The position numbers and the translations under genes were made by a program. A stretch of 64,000 nucleotides of DNA from an uncultured Pseudoruegeria sp. (lineage in GTDB: Bacteria > Pseudomonadota > Alphaproteobacteria > Rhodobacterales > Rhodobacteraceae). Positions 35,087 through 43,826 of the stretch are shown here, piece by piece. The notes under the pieces are model-generated. The model made no database searches, was not told the DNA's origin, and was given only the letters and a program-made list of their open reading frames with translations. The stretch is taken from assembly GCA_947498155.1 (NCBI GenBank), contig CANMJD010000001.1, positions 682,001 through 746,000 on the forward strand, written 5' to 3'. Positions within the stretch are counted from its first letter, which is position 1, and every line of letters starts with the position of its first letter.

Positions 35087-36010
35087 ATGGTTATTTGCTG
35101 CGGAGAATCCCTGATTGATATGCTGCCACGCGAAAGCCGCGCGGGCGAGGCAAGCTATGCCCCCTATGCTGGTGGGGCGGTGTTTAATACTGCTATCGCT
35201 TTGGCACGGCTTGGTGGACGTTCCGAATTTCTATCCGGACTATCCACCGATTTATTTGGCGAGATTTTGACAGCATCCTTGACACAAAGCGGCGTCGATT
35301 TCAGCCGCTCTATTCGATCAGATCGCCCGACCACTCTGGCCTTTGTCACCTTGGTCAACGGACAAGCCCGTTATGCGTTTTATGATGAAAACACCGCTGG
35401 CCGGATGTTTGATATTGCTGACATGCCGCAACAACCTGATCTGCAGCAGGCGCATTTTTTCGGCGGCATCAGCCTTGTTTCCGAACCTTGTGCAAGCAGT
35501 TACGAGGCACTTTTAACGCAGGTTGCACCCTCTGTGGCGACCATGATTGATCCCAATATCCGCCCCGGTTTTATCAACGATGAACCTGCCTACCGTGCCC
35601 GCATCGAACGGATGATGGCGCTCTCGGATGTGGTAAAACTTTCGGATGAGGATTTGCACTGGTTACGCGGCAGCGGTGATCTGGAAACCTTGGCACAGGA
35701 ATTAATCGCAGCAGGCAGTAAACTGGTCTGCATCACGGAAGGCGCCAAAGGTGCCCGTGGTGTCTGGTCCAAAGGAAGCTGTTTTGTCCCGGCAACCGCT
35801 GTCAAAGTAGCAGATACGGTTGGCGCAGGTGATACATTCAACGCCGGTGTTTTGGCCAATCTGGAGCGCGCGGGACTTTTGTCAAAACCCGCCCTCTCCG
35901 AGCTATCGCAGAGCCAGGTGGAAGACGCCTTGCGCCTGGGTGTGCAAGCGGCAGCTGTCACGGTTTCGCGGGCGGGGGCAAACCCGCCGTGGGCAGCGGA
36001 GCTTTCATGA
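35087..36010 (+). CDS. PfkB family carbohydrate kinase (fructokinase-like)
   Basis: A 307-residue ribokinase-fold sugar kinase. The N-terminus [14 protein letters not shown] with [21 protein letters not shown] binds the sugar; the C-terminal [19 protein letters not shown] contains the anion hole and catalytic aspartate. Fructokinase or 2-keto-3-deoxygluconate kinase are possible. It follows the zinc-ribbon gene by 14 bases and overlaps dtd by ATGA, so it may be co-transcribed with either. Confidence 0.88.
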   Translation: MVICCGESLIDMLPRESRAGEASYAPYAGGAVFNTAIALARLGGRSEFLSGLSTDLFGEILTASLTQSGVDFSRSIRSDRPTTLAFVTLVNGQARYAFYDENTAGRMFDIADMPQQPDLQQAHFFGGISLVSEPCASSYEALLTQVAPSVATMIDPNIRPGFINDEPAYRARIERMMALSDVVKLSDEDLHWLRGSGDLETLAQELIAAGSKLVCITEGAKGARGVWSKGSCFVPATAVKVADTVGAGDTFNAGVLANLERAGLLSKPALSELSQSQVEDALRLGVQAAAVTVSRAGANPPWAAELS

Positions 36011-36450
36011 GAGCCTTATTGCAGCGGGTCACTCAAGCGGCGGTAACCGTCGAGGGTAAAACTGTTGGAGAATGCGGTGCAGGTCTGCTGATTTTGGTCT
36101 GCGCCATGCAGGATGACACCGAAAGGCAAGCCGACACCCTTGCCCGTAAGATCAGTAAACTCCGGATCTTCGCTGATGATGACGGCCGGATGAACCGCTC
36201 CGTTCTGGATGTCGGCGGCGCGGCTTTGGTCGTCAGCCAGTTCACCCTTGCCGCCGATACCAAGAGCGGAAACCGTCCCGGGTTCTCTGCGGCGGCGGCG
36301 CCCGAGATCGGCAAGGTGTTGTATGAAAATTTCGCCTGTCATCTGCGCGAGTGCGGGATGCCGGTGGAAACTGGTATTTTCGGTGCCCAAATGTCCGTAA
36401 CGCTGACAAATGACGGCCCCGTCACCCTTTGGCTAGATACCGAAGCGTGA
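36007..36450 (+). CDS. dtd: D-aminoacyl-tRNA deacylase
   Basis: A 147-residue homodimeric proofreading enzyme that removes D-amino acids from tRNA. It shows [15 protein letters not shown] at the N-terminus, the [17 protein letters not shown] motif (SQFTL signature) and the GPVT active-site segment near the end. The ATG at 36007 overlaps the kinase stop; an earlier in-frame start is ignored. Full length. Confidence 0.94.
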   Translation: MRALLQRVTQAAVTVEGKTVGECGAGLLILVCAMQDDTERQADTLARKISKLRIFADDDGRMNRSVLDVGGAALVVSQFTLAADTKSGNRPGFSAAAAPEIGKVLYENFACHLRECGMPVETGIFGAQMSVTLTNDGPVTLWLDTEA

Positions 36451-36474
36451 TTTGGGGATATACTTTCACCAACA

Positions 36475-37530
36475 CTAATGCACCCCTGGCGGACCATCAT
36501 TGACCGAGCCTGCAGCCTCCCGCCCCTTTGGTGGTTCTAACTCGCCAAGGCTTTCGGAAAATACGGTAAAGCATGCTTTCCCCTTATGTTTGGAAGCATA
36601 GAGTGCAATATCGGCGTCATGCAACATCGCCTCTGCATTCGGGGACGGATAAAAATCGGATATCGTGGTGCCGATACTGCCTGAAATCCGGCAGGTCTGA
36701 CCATTGAACTGGGTAGGTTCTTCCAATCCTCGAATAATCCGCGTGGCGATCTTATTCAGGCGAGACAAGTCCGTAAGCCCGGCGAATACCAGCACAAACT
36801 CATCCCCGCCGACCCGAGCGGCCAAATCTTCGGCACGGGTTGCTGCAAGCAAGACTTTGGCCACCTGTAACAGCACCTGATCACCCGCTGCATGGCCAAG
36901 CGTATCATTGATATCTTTGAAATAATCTAAATCCAGATGCATCAGCCCGAAAGGAATGCCCTGCCCGATCAACCGTGCCAGAACCACATCCATGGCACGG
37001 CGGTTTTTCAGACCAGTCAACGTGTCGGTATAAGCTTTTTCTTCTGCCGCTACACGGGCCCCTTGCAGGCGGAGTGTAAGCTTGTTCAGCTCTCCCATGA
37101 CGGCGGATTTCGCCTCAATCAGATAAAGCATTTCGACGGTTAAATCCGTCGGCGCAAAATCCGCATCCGTCAAATCAAACTGGCGCACCGCCTCAACAAC
37201 ACCGATTCCAAAGGTCAGGTTCAAAAGCGCGCCACCATCTTCTAAGGGTACGGCATGGCCCTTGAAGGCCGGGGCTTCAACGCCCAATGCGGTTAAATGC
37301 AACCGGTCCTGTCCTGTATTTAGAAGGGCCGCAAAACTGCCAATATTGCGCGGGCGGTCAATGCGGAATACGTCAAACAACGACTGGCCAAGCGGTGCCC
37401 CATAGGGCCACAAACAATGCAGGGTTGGTCCGACATGGCGGATCAAGCCCTCGCAATCCAGCATCAAATGCATAGGCATCAACCGATCCAGCCCCGTCGA
37501 GGAAATACTAGCAGGGCGAAAGGCGTTCAT
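36475..37530 (-). CDS. Diguanylate cyclase (GGDEF), paired with H-NOX-like protein
   Basis: A 351-residue cytoplasmic cyclase that makes c-di-GMP. Residues 1-150 resemble the PAS-like H-NOX-associated domain (LMLDCEGLIRHVGPTL), followed by a coiled linker (LNKLTLRLQGARVAAEEKAYTDTLTGLKNRRAMD). The C-terminal domain has intact RVGGDEFVLVF with the inhibitory I-site RAED five residues before it, so it should be active and feedback-inhibited. The start overlaps the stop of the H-NOX-like gene by four bases. Confidence 0.92.
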   Translation of the reverse strand: MNAFRPASISSTGLDRLMPMHLMLDCEGLIRHVGPTLHCLWPYGAPLGQSLFDVFRIDRPRNIGSFAALLNTGQDRLHLTALGVEAPAFKGHAVPLEDGGALLNLTFGIGVVEAVRQFDLTDADFAPTDLTVEMLYLIEAKSAVMGELNKLTLRLQGARVAAEEKAYTDTLTGLKNRRAMDVVLARLIGQGIPFGLMHLDLDYFKDINDTLGHAAGDQVLLQVAKVLLAATRAEDLAARVGGDEFVLVFAGLTDLSRLNKIATRIIRGLEEPTQFNGQTCRISGSIGTTISDFYPSPNAEAMLHDADIALYASKHKGKACFTVFSESLGELEPPKGREAAGSVNDGPPGVH

Positions 37531-38117
37531 GAGGCTGCCCCATGGGCCAGTGAAAACCGCCGACCCGTCGCATGTTCTGCGTTCAAAAGTTGAACTGTGA
37601 CCACCATATCGCCCTTTTCTGAATGCATTTCTTCTAGAAGAACAAGCGCGCCATAATCATCCGCCAGCGCACGCAATACCCCAACCAGTACATGCCCCAT
37701 CCCCGCCTGTGCCTCTGTGCAAAGCAGCTGATATTCTTGCTCGCCTTCGGTGCGGAGTTCCAGTTTCGGCATTTCCAGATCCGGCACGGCCAGTTTCACC
37801 CTGCCCTGCAGCTCATCCAAGGAATAGAGAAATTCGCGAAAATTTACCCCGCCATAACGCAACAGCCGCCGAACCACCTCTGTGCGCGGGCTGGTCACAA
37901 GAAACGTACCCAAATCCTCAAGGATTTCGGGTTCAGGCCGCATGAGTTTTCGGGCGGCCGCGGTGACGAGCGCGGTCGTCAGCCCATCCTCATAAGGCAA
38001 CATCGCCTCAAACCGGCCATCGGGAACCTCAACCTCTTGGGCGAGATCCTCCCATAGTTTGCTACCGTGCCTGTCGGACAGATAGAGCTGCAACGAACAA
38101 TTGATCAGGCCATGCAT
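37527..38117 (-). CDS. H-NOX (heme-NO-binding) fold protein lacking the proximal histidine
   Basis: A 196-residue protein of the HNOB family: MHGLINCSLQLYLSDRHG at the N-terminus, FLYSLDELQGRVKLAVPDL near residue 96-114 and GHVLVGVLRALADDYG near 145. In heme-binding members the position after LDxL is the proximal histidine; here it is Gln104. The YXSXR heme-propionate motif is also not recognisable (LLCTEA in its place). It may therefore not bind heme, or may do so by other residues. Coupled to the cyclase gene, so it is probably a sensor or scaffold for c-di-GMP signalling. Confidence 0.8.
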   Translation of the reverse strand: MHGLINCSLQLYLSDRHGSKLWEDLAQEVEVPDGRFEAMLPYEDGLTTALVTAAARKLMRPEPEILEDLGTFLVTSPRTEVVRRLLRYGGVNFREFLYSLDELQGRVKLAVPDLEMPKLELRTEGEQEYQLLCTEAQAGMGHVLVGVLRALADDYGALVLLEEMHSEKGDMVVTVQLLNAEHATGRRFSLAHGAAS

Positions 38118-38183
38118 TTGCGATCCTTTAGACTGCCTGCGGACAGCCTAGAGGCAAAGCGTTAATGAATTCCTGATCCCCTA

Positions 38184-39740
38184 TCAGAAATCTGTAGGCG
38201 CACCGCCTTCCGCCTTACGGCGGGCCACAAAATCCGACAATTCATCGCGAATCGCGGCATCCATTGGCGGGGCCTCGAACTCGTTCAGAATGGATTTATA
38301 GATCCGGTGCGCGCGTTCGGCCGTCCATTCCGACCCATCCAGACGCCATCCTTCGTAATTGCGCCAATCGCTTAGGAACGGTTGGTAAAACGCCGTTTCA
38401 TACCGGTCTTGTGTATGCTGAATGCCAAAGAAATGGCCTTCATTTCCAACGTCCTTGATCGCATCAAAAGCGATGTCATCAACGCCCGTCGCAAAGGTTT
38501 CCGGTTCAAAATAGCGTTGAATTTGCTGGATAACTTCGCAATCCATCACAAATTTCTCTGGGCTGGCGATCAGCCCACCTTCAAGCCAACCTGCCGCGTG
38601 ATAGACCATATTGGTGCCGGACTGCACGGCGGACCACAACGAATTGGAGGTTTCCCACATCGACTGCCCATCCGGCACATTCGCCGCACAAACGCCAGAG
38701 CCGCGCATCGGCAACCCGTAGAACCGCGCCATTTGCCCTGTCATCTGAGTGGCCCGCATATATTCCGGTGTGCCAAAAGCAGGCGCGCCGGTTTTCATGT
38801 CAACATTCGAGGTAAACGTGCCAATCACACAGGGGGCGCCCGGGCGAATATACTGCGCCAATGCAATCACACAAAGCGCCTCTGCGAGGGATTGCGCCAC
38901 CGCCCCTGCCATGGTCACCGGTGCCATTGCTCCGGCCAGCGTAAACGGCGTAACCACCGTCGCCTGCCCGCGCCGCACACACCGCATATAACCATCCAGC
39001 ATCGGCTCATCGTGCTTCAATGGTGAGGTCGAATTGATGTTGGTATACATATGCGGCTTGGCTTCAAAAGCCTCCTGCGTCAGACCTGCCGCAATGCGCA
39101 CCATTTCCATCACATCTTCGACCCGCTCTTTGCCAAGACTATAAGCGTGGGAGACTTTGTCGGTAAGGGTCAGCTTGTCAAAAAGCACATCCAGATGCCG
39201 CACCGAGGCATGTACATCGACAGGTTCTACCGGATAGCCGCCAGCGATATGGATGCAATTAAAGTATTGAGTCAGTTTTAGCAGATTCTGACATTTCTCA
39301 CGCGTACCGGGGATTTTTCCGGTTTCCATATCCCAGTAATTCGGTGGCGAGGACACATTGACGAAGACCATATTCTTACCGCCAATCGGCAGCTCGCGGG
39401 CTGGATTGCGCGGGGTGATGGTGAATTGAGAGGGCGCTTTGGCAACCATCTCCATGACAAAATCGCGCCCCATGCGCACATTTTGCCCCCGGATGGTACA
39501 ACCCGCTTCCCGCAGGATTTCCAGCGCTTCGGCGTTCAGAAATTCGATCCCGATTTCTTCGAGGATACGCATCGCCCCGTCATGGATCGCCGCCACGCCC
39601 TCGGGGCCAAGCGGTTCTGTGGGGGCATCACAGTTTAATGGAATGCGCCAGTCCATCTGCGCGATTGCAGCTGTGCCACCACGCCGTGCATTGCCTGCGC
39701 GGCCACCGGCGCGTCGGCGCCTCTGAGTCGTCTCCGTCAT
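38184..39740 (-). CDS. Trimethylamine methyltransferase family protein (non-pyrrolysine MttB-like)
   Basis: A 518-residue TIM-barrel methyltransferase of the MttB superfamily, about the usual length and without an internal amber codon, so it is a non-pyrrolysine member. Visible segments are RILEEIGIEFLNAEALEILREAGC at the N-terminus, PNYWDMETGKIPGTREKCQNL near 140 and SCV-type GSGVCAANVPDGQS near 340. Such enzymes demethylate betaines or related quaternary amines with a corrinoid protein. No corrinoid-protein gene is adjacent, so the partner is elsewhere. ATG 39740 is chosen with AAGGGAA upstream. Confidence 0.88.
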   Translation of the reverse strand: MTETTQRRRRAGGRAGNARRGGTAAIAQMDWRIPLNCDAPTEPLGPEGVAAIHDGAMRILEEIGIEFLNAEALEILREAGCTIRGQNVRMGRDFVMEMVAKAPSQFTITPRNPARELPIGGKNMVFVNVSSPPNYWDMETGKIPGTREKCQNLLKLTQYFNCIHIAGGYPVEPVDVHASVRHLDVLFDKLTLTDKVSHAYSLGKERVEDVMEMVRIAAGLTQEAFEAKPHMYTNINSTSPLKHDEPMLDGYMRCVRRGQATVVTPFTLAGAMAPVTMAGAVAQSLAEALCVIALAQYIRPGAPCVIGTFTSNVDMKTGAPAFGTPEYMRATQMTGQMARFYGLPMRGSGVCAANVPDGQSMWETSNSLWSAVQSGTNMVYHAAGWLEGGLIASPEKFVMDCEVIQQIQRYFEPETFATGVDDIAFDAIKDVGNEGHFFGIQHTQDRYETAFYQPFLSDWRNYEGWRLDGSEWTAERAHRIYKSILNEFEAPPMDAAIRDELSDFVARRKAEGGAPTDF

Positions 39741-39826
39741 CACAATTCCCTTCTCGCTACGGGAATGTTGCGCCGTTCATCGCGGGCAATAATGTCGGTT
39801 TGCGACAGAAACTGTCGTAACTGCCT

Positions 39827-40555
39827 TTAGCTTTTCAGCAATTCAGTCTGTCGCCTCTTTTGATCGGATTCAAGCCATGCTGGAATCAGGCCGACATGGG
39901 ACAGAACAACATCCGCCAAAGGCGCCAGCGCCGCCGCTTGGGCCAAACCGGTTAGCACGCCCATGGTGCGCATTCCGGCCGCGCGGCCTGCCAATAAATC
40001 GTGACGGCTATCTCCGACCATTAGGATATCGGTGGGTAAAATCCCAACCGCATCCGCAAATGCCAACAGCATCCCGGCGTCCGGTTTTGCACCAAAACCG
40101 CTGTCAAATCCGGCAATGAAATCAAACCGCTCTTCAATCCCAGCCGCCAAAAGATGCGCACGCGCCGGTGCTTCGGCGTCATTGGTTGCAACCCCCAATT
40201 TATAGCCAGCGCCACGAAGTTCATCCAAAAGCGGCACAAGCGCGGTGGCTTCTGACATTGGGGCCGTGCTGGCGGCCTCATTCATCAAATTCACAAGGGA
40301 TTGCACCGAATGCCCCGACACAAAAGGCAATAACAGCGCGGCGATTTCTTGCGGTGTTCCAGCAATTACGGGGCTGCCGGGGGCGAAATCACCGGTCTGA
40401 CGATCATAGCCGATGGCCTGCGCCATCGCCTGCGCCACCGTGTCCCTATTTTGCGCCAAAGCCACCAACAGCCCATCGGTCCAAGCCCCCCAAGTGGCCT
40501 TGAAATCAAACAAGGTACCGTCCTTGTCAAAAAGAATTGCTTTAATGTCTGACAT
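39827..40555 (-). CDS. HAD-superfamily phosphatase (phosphoglycolate phosphatase-like)
   Basis: A 242-residue HAD hydrolase. Motif I is AILFDKDGTLFDF (nucleophile Asp), motif II the VATNDAEAPARAHL segment, motif III the GAKPDAG lysine and motif IV MVGDSRHDLLAGRAAG. It has the helical cap of Gph-type enzymes. The ATG at 40555 is used because the family starts at DIKAILFDKDG. Substrate may be phosphoglycolate or another small phosphate ester. Confidence 0.88.
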   Translation of the reverse strand: MSDIKAILFDKDGTLFDFKATWGAWTDGLLVALAQNRDTVAQAMAQAIGYDRQTGDFAPGSPVIAGTPQEIAALLLPFVSGHSVQSLVNLMNEAASTAPMSEATALVPLLDELRGAGYKLGVATNDAEAPARAHLLAAGIEERFDFIAGFDSGFGAKPDAGMLLAFADAVGILPTDILMVGDSRHDLLAGRAAGMRTMGVLTGLAQAAALAPLADVVLSHVGLIPAWLESDQKRRQTELLKS

Positions 40556-40663
40556 GATTCCCTGGCCCTTTACGCCGAAAATGGACGGAGCGCGCGACAG
40601 GATCAATAGCCTATAGGCGTAAACGGATTGACACCCACCGCTCGATATTTACCACTGTCCATC

Positions 40664-41119
40664 ATGTGCGAAACAAAAAACTATAACCTTCACAACGCGC
40701 TGGGGTATCAACTGAGCCTCACGGCGCGCATGATCGAAAAACGCTTTGAAGACCGGATAAAACCGTTACACGTGTCGCGATTGCAATGGTGTGTGCTACT
40801 GGCCTGCGGGGTAGAAAAACTGCGCAGCCCCTCTGACATTGCTCAATTTATCGGGGTCGACCGGACGGCCATTTCGCGTGCCCTGCGCCAGATGGAGAAA
40901 AACGGCTTTCTAAATCGGGAATCCGGCAAATCGGACCGCCGCACCACCGACGTCGTGCTCACCGAAAAAGGACAGGACACGCTGGCGGCGGTCAATAAAA
41001 TCGCCCAGGAAAATTCAGCGCATTTTCTGGCCAAGATTAACGAGGACGACCGCCATCTGCTCTCATCCTTAATGGAAAACCTGCGCCACGGTGAAGAACA
41101 GAACGTGCCCGGTCTGTAA
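40664..41119 (+). CDS. MarR family transcriptional regulator
   Basis: A 151-residue winged-helix regulator. LHVSRLQWCVLLACGVEKLRSPSDIAQFIGVDRTAISRALRQMEKNGFLNRESGKSDRRTTDVVLTEKG-type architecture places the recognition helix at GVDRTAISRALRQMEKNGF and the wing at SDRRTTDVVL. ATG 40664 is preferred to a TTG farther up, but no strong ribosome binding site is visible. Divergent from the HAD gene; target unknown. Confidence 0.85.
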   Translation: MCETKNYNLHNALGYQLSLTARMIEKRFEDRIKPLHVSRLQWCVLLACGVEKLRSPSDIAQFIGVDRTAISRALRQMEKNGFLNRESGKSDRRTTDVVLTEKGQDTLAAVNKIAQENSAHFLAKINEDDRHLLSSLMENLRHGEEQNVPGL

Positions 41120-41134
41120 GGGCTTTGGGGATTG

Positions 41135-41413
41135 TTAGGTCCAATGGACCTGCTCGGCCCCTGGTAAGGACTGTCGCGCTTGCATCGGCGTATCATAGGG
41201 CAGACCGGCAGCGTCGCAAAATGCAATCACCCAAGTGTCATCCATCAGAATAAAATCCAAAGTCGAGGCCAGAAACGCAGGATCTTCGGCCTGATCGCGC
41301 AGATCCTCAAGCGCCGCACCGGACGCGCCCAAAAACACTGGCAATACCTCTGTTTCCCCGGCAAGCCAGCCCAGCGCCTTGATTGCGATTGTCAAAGCCT
41401 GTTCAGAATTCAT
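41135..41413 (-). CDS. DUF3572 family protein
   Basis: A 92-residue cytoplasmic protein with ALTIAIKALGWLAGETEVLPVFLGASGAALEDLR and DPAFLASTLDFILMDDTWVIAFC, the two conserved stretches of DUF3572, found in alphaproteobacteria. Function unknown. It is divergent from the pseudo-receiver gene across about 87 bases, a neighbourhood that may be meaningful because both are small regulator-like proteins. Confidence 0.82.
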   Translation of the reverse strand: MNSEQALTIAIKALGWLAGETEVLPVFLGASGAALEDLRDQAEDPAFLASTLDFILMDDTWVIAFCDAAGLPYDTPMQARQSLPGAEQVHWT

Positions 41414-41500
41414 TGCTTTTTACCTCTGATCGAAAGGAGTTGTTAACCAAAGCAATAGAGTCTCGGGAGGCAATCAGCAATCACTGCGAAAGGTTTTGGA

Positions 41501-42271
41501 ATGGCAAAACGTCTTTTACTGCTGAACGGCGCAACGGCGCAGGTTGACCGCTTGCGCAGCTGCCTGTCGGCGGCCGGCTATGATATTATCCGCCTTTCCG
41601 GCGACTATTTGACCGACGAACGGGTCCGCGAATGTGGCATTGATCTGTCGCTGATCCTGATCGAGGATCAAAAATGTCTGGCCGCACTGGCGAAATCCTT
41701 GCGGCGGATGCGCGGTCCGGCGCCGCCGTGGATCGCTGTCAATCTGGGGGCCTCAGAGCTTGGGATTGGCGCACTTAAGGCGGGGGCTCAGGATTGTATT
41801 CCGCTTCAGGCCCCGCCGCGATATCTGTTGGCGCGGATCGACAATCTTTTGGCTCAGCCCCTAACCGAACGGGCAATAGGTGCACCGACCGGCTTTCACG
41901 AGGCCGCACCGGTTTTTGCCCATCCTGCCCGATTGTATCTCTGGCAGGCAACGGTCAATGATGCGGCAGCGGATTGGGTGCGCGATCTGACGCGAATTGC
42001 TTCTGTGCAAGCAGTACAGGCATGGGCGGATGTCCCTGCGGGGGGCTTATCGGTCTTTGGACCGCGCTATCTGGAGCGGCCCGTAATGCGATCGAATTCA
42101 TCCAGTGCCGCACGGTTTGTCATGTTTACCCATGATATTGCCTCGGTACACGTCAGTGCGGCGCTTCAGGATGGCGCTAGGGATATCATCCCGATTACGG
42201 CCTCCGATCAGGAACGAGCGTTCAGAGTACAGCGGGCCTTGTTTGCTGCCGCCCAACCCGTCATCGCCTGA
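41501..42271 (+). CDS. Tandem degenerate receiver-domain protein
   Basis: A 256-residue protein whose two halves resemble CheY-like receiver domains. The first half runs from KRLLLLNGATAQVDRLRSCL to GALKAGAQDCIPLQAPPRYLLARI; the second ends ALQDGARDIIPITASDQERAFRVQRAL. The acidic pocket is absent (NGA in place of DDD), and the conserved lysine of a receiver is replaced by leucine or isoleucine (IPL, IPI). It is therefore a pseudo-receiver pair, like the REC-REC part of PleD without GGDEF. Ribosome binding site is weak (GAAAGG). Function unknown. Confidence 0.6.
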   Translation: MAKRLLLLNGATAQVDRLRSCLSAAGYDIIRLSGDYLTDERVRECGIDLSLILIEDQKCLAALAKSLRRMRGPAPPWIAVNLGASELGIGALKAGAQDCIPLQAPPRYLLARIDNLLAQPLTERAIGAPTGFHEAAPVFAHPARLYLWQATVNDAAADWVRDLTRIASVQAVQAWADVPAGGLSVFGPRYLERPVMRSNSSSAARFVMFTHDIASVHVSAALQDGARDIIPITASDQERAFRVQRALFAAAQPVIA

Positions 42272-42277
42272 GCCCGC

Positions 42278-42793
42278 TTACGGGCGCTTGTTGCCGCCGC
42301 GCGGCCCCTTGCGGAACTGCTCTTCTAATGTGTCGGCCATTTTCTGGCGCTGCTCTGGTGTCATTTTTGCCAGATAAGCAACAAAAGCCTCCTGACCGAT
42401 CAACAACTGCTGCCGGCGGGCCGCTTCGGTCGCCTCTAATGCTTTGGCCACCGCGACAGTATCAAACGGCTCTGCGCGCAAGGCCACCAGAAGCGTGTCG
42501 TTCAATTGGCGCAAGGCACGGCGGTCCGGTCGTTTGCCGGTTTTGATTTTCTCTCGCAAGCTCGCCCGAAATCCTGCCTGTTCATCCGCTGGAATGGCCG
42601 CAAACAGTGCACTCGCCCCAAGGTCTTTAACCCGCGGTGGACCTGCGCGCCGCTCATCGGGGGCAAAATGTGCACCGACCAAAGCCATGACGATCAATAC
42701 ATTCAAGCTCAGAGACACCACCAGCAAAAGACGGCTGCGCTTTGACATCCCACTTTTCGGCGGCAAGGAATGCTGAGGGGTTTGTTCTGTCAT
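42278..42793 (-). CDS. Periplasmic heavy-metal sensor-like protein (Spy/CnrX/ZraP type)
   Basis: A 171-residue protein with a membrane anchor at residues 20-42 (LLLVVSLSLNVLIVMALVGAHF) and a helical periplasmic domain: GFRASLREKIKTGKRPDRRALRQLND and the LTPEQR-like MTPEQRQKMADTLEEQFRK end. It resembles anti-sigma co-sensors such as CnrX. The ATG at 42793 follows GAGGAA. It is last in the sigma/anti-sigma group on the minus strand, so it may tune the sigma factor in response to metals or misfolded proteins. Confidence 0.78.
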   Translation of the reverse strand: MTEQTPQHSLPPKSGMSKRSRLLLVVSLSLNVLIVMALVGAHFAPDERRAGPPRVKDLGASALFAAIPADEQAGFRASLREKIKTGKRPDRRALRQLNDTLLVALRAEPFDTVAVAKALEATEAARRQQLLIGQEAFVAYLAKMTPEQRQKMADTLEEQFRKGPRGGNKRP

Positions 42794-42797
42794 CTTG

Positions 42798-43166
42798 TTA
42801 TTCCTCGGCCACTTGCAGTTCGAAAGTCGGAAGGTAATCCGATACATAAGCGGTTTCTTCGCTGCCCGATAGATAGCCGCTTGTCAGGGCACTAACACCT
42901 GTCGGGGTGGCGATCCCGATCCAGAGACCGGCAACTGCCGCGGTGCTGACACCGGCGATGGCGCTCCAGCCGCCGACCACCGCCAGAACACTTGCCCACA
43001 CCCCCAATCGCTGCGGCGCAGTGGCAGATGCGACGGGCGCATCAAGCGCCAACTGGGCGTCGGCATCACCAGCAATCCGCATCATCAGATCAACCGATGG
43101 GTCTGTGTGCTGCGTCTGTGCCGCGTCAAAAAACAGATCAAGATCAAGGTCGTTACGATCAGCCAT
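42798..43166 (-). CDS. Putative anti-sigma factor with one membrane helix
   Basis: A 122-residue protein. Residues 1-60 are cytoplasmic and acidic (DLDLDLFFDAAQTQHTDPSVDLMMRI). A hydrophobic helix (about 60-85, VWASVLAVVGGWSAIAGVSTAAVAG) leads to a short periplasmic tail. No zinc anti-sigma motif (HXXXCXXC) is present. The start overlaps the sigma gene by eight bases, typical for sigma/anti-sigma pairs. Assignment is by position and topology. Similar genes are sometimes mislabelled dihydroorotate dehydrogenase. Confidence 0.62.
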   Translation of the reverse strand: MADRNDLDLDLFFDAAQTQHTDPSVDLMMRIAGDADAQLALDAPVASATAPQRLGVWASVLAVVGGWSAIAGVSTAAVAGLWIGIATPTGVSALTSGYLSGSEETAYVSDYLPTFELQVAEE

Positions 43167-43743
43167 TGTCAATCCCCAGTGCTTCGCGCTGGCCCGCCAA
43201 TGCGGCGGCCAACGCCCGTTTTCCCCGTGCCGTCAGGCTTTCAACAGCCTCAACACTTATTTCCATTATCTCGGCGATTTCAGGGTTCGCCAACCCCTCG
43301 AGGTGGCGCAGGGCCACCGCTTCTCTTTGACGCTCCGGCAAGTCCGCCAATGCGTGGCTCAGGGCCTTTGCCCGTTCTGCCTGCTGCATCTGCTGCACGA
43401 CCTGAGGCGCCTCATCCATGGGTTCATCAATATCATCCAGGGCCGCGCCGCGCCGTTTACGCAGGCGGTCCGTACACAGATTGGCAACCACCCGATACAA
43501 CCAGGTCGAGACCTTTGCCTCCCCCTGCCGCCAGTCCGCTGCGATTTTCCACAGCTTTAGCATCGCCTCTTGGGCCACATCTTCAGCTTCTGCACGATCA
43601 GACAAAACACGAGTCGCATAGCCCATCACACGCGGGGTCATCCGCACCGTCAAAGCCCGCGCGGCAGCCCGATCGCCGTTGGCGTATAGAACCAGCAAAG
43701 CTTCGTCAGAAACATCATCTAAGGCGTCAAAAGGCATTTCCAT
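43159..43743 (-). CDS. ECF sigma factor (sigma-70 family)
   Basis: A 194-residue group IV sigma factor. Region 2 is RVLSDRAEAEDVAQEAMLKLWK with the -10 recognition part, and region 4 is ALADLPERQREAVALRHLEGLANPEIAEIMEISVEAVESLTARGKRAL with its helix-turn-helix. It lacks regions 1 and 3. An 8-base overlap with the putative anti-sigma gene and a 3' periplasmic sensor support an extracytoplasmic stress system. I use GTG/ATG start 43743; ATG 43737 is equally possible. Confidence 0.92.
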   Translation of the reverse strand: MEMPFDALDDVSDEALLVLYANGDRAAARALTVRMTPRVMGYATRVLSDRAEAEDVAQEAMLKLWKIAADWRQGEAKVSTWLYRVVANLCTDRLRKRRGAALDDIDEPMDEAPQVVQQMQQAERAKALSHALADLPERQREAVALRHLEGLANPEIAEIMEISVEAVESLTARGKRALAAALAGQREALGIDNG

Positions 43744-43783
43744 ATCCGGCGTTAGCTATCCCGTTCCGCAGAAGGACGCAAAT

Positions 43784-43811
43784 GTTGGAGCCCGAGAGGT
43801 CAGGCTCCAAC
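43784..43811 (-). terminator. Hairpin between the EF-hand gene and the sigma gene
   Basis: GTTGGAGCC and GGCTCCAAC pair perfectly (9 bp, 10-base loop) just after the EF-hand stop. Weak T-run only (CATTTG). It would attenuate read-through from the abundant EF-hand message into the sigma gene. Confidence 0.65.
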
Positions 43812-43826
43812 CAATCTTTTCGGCGA

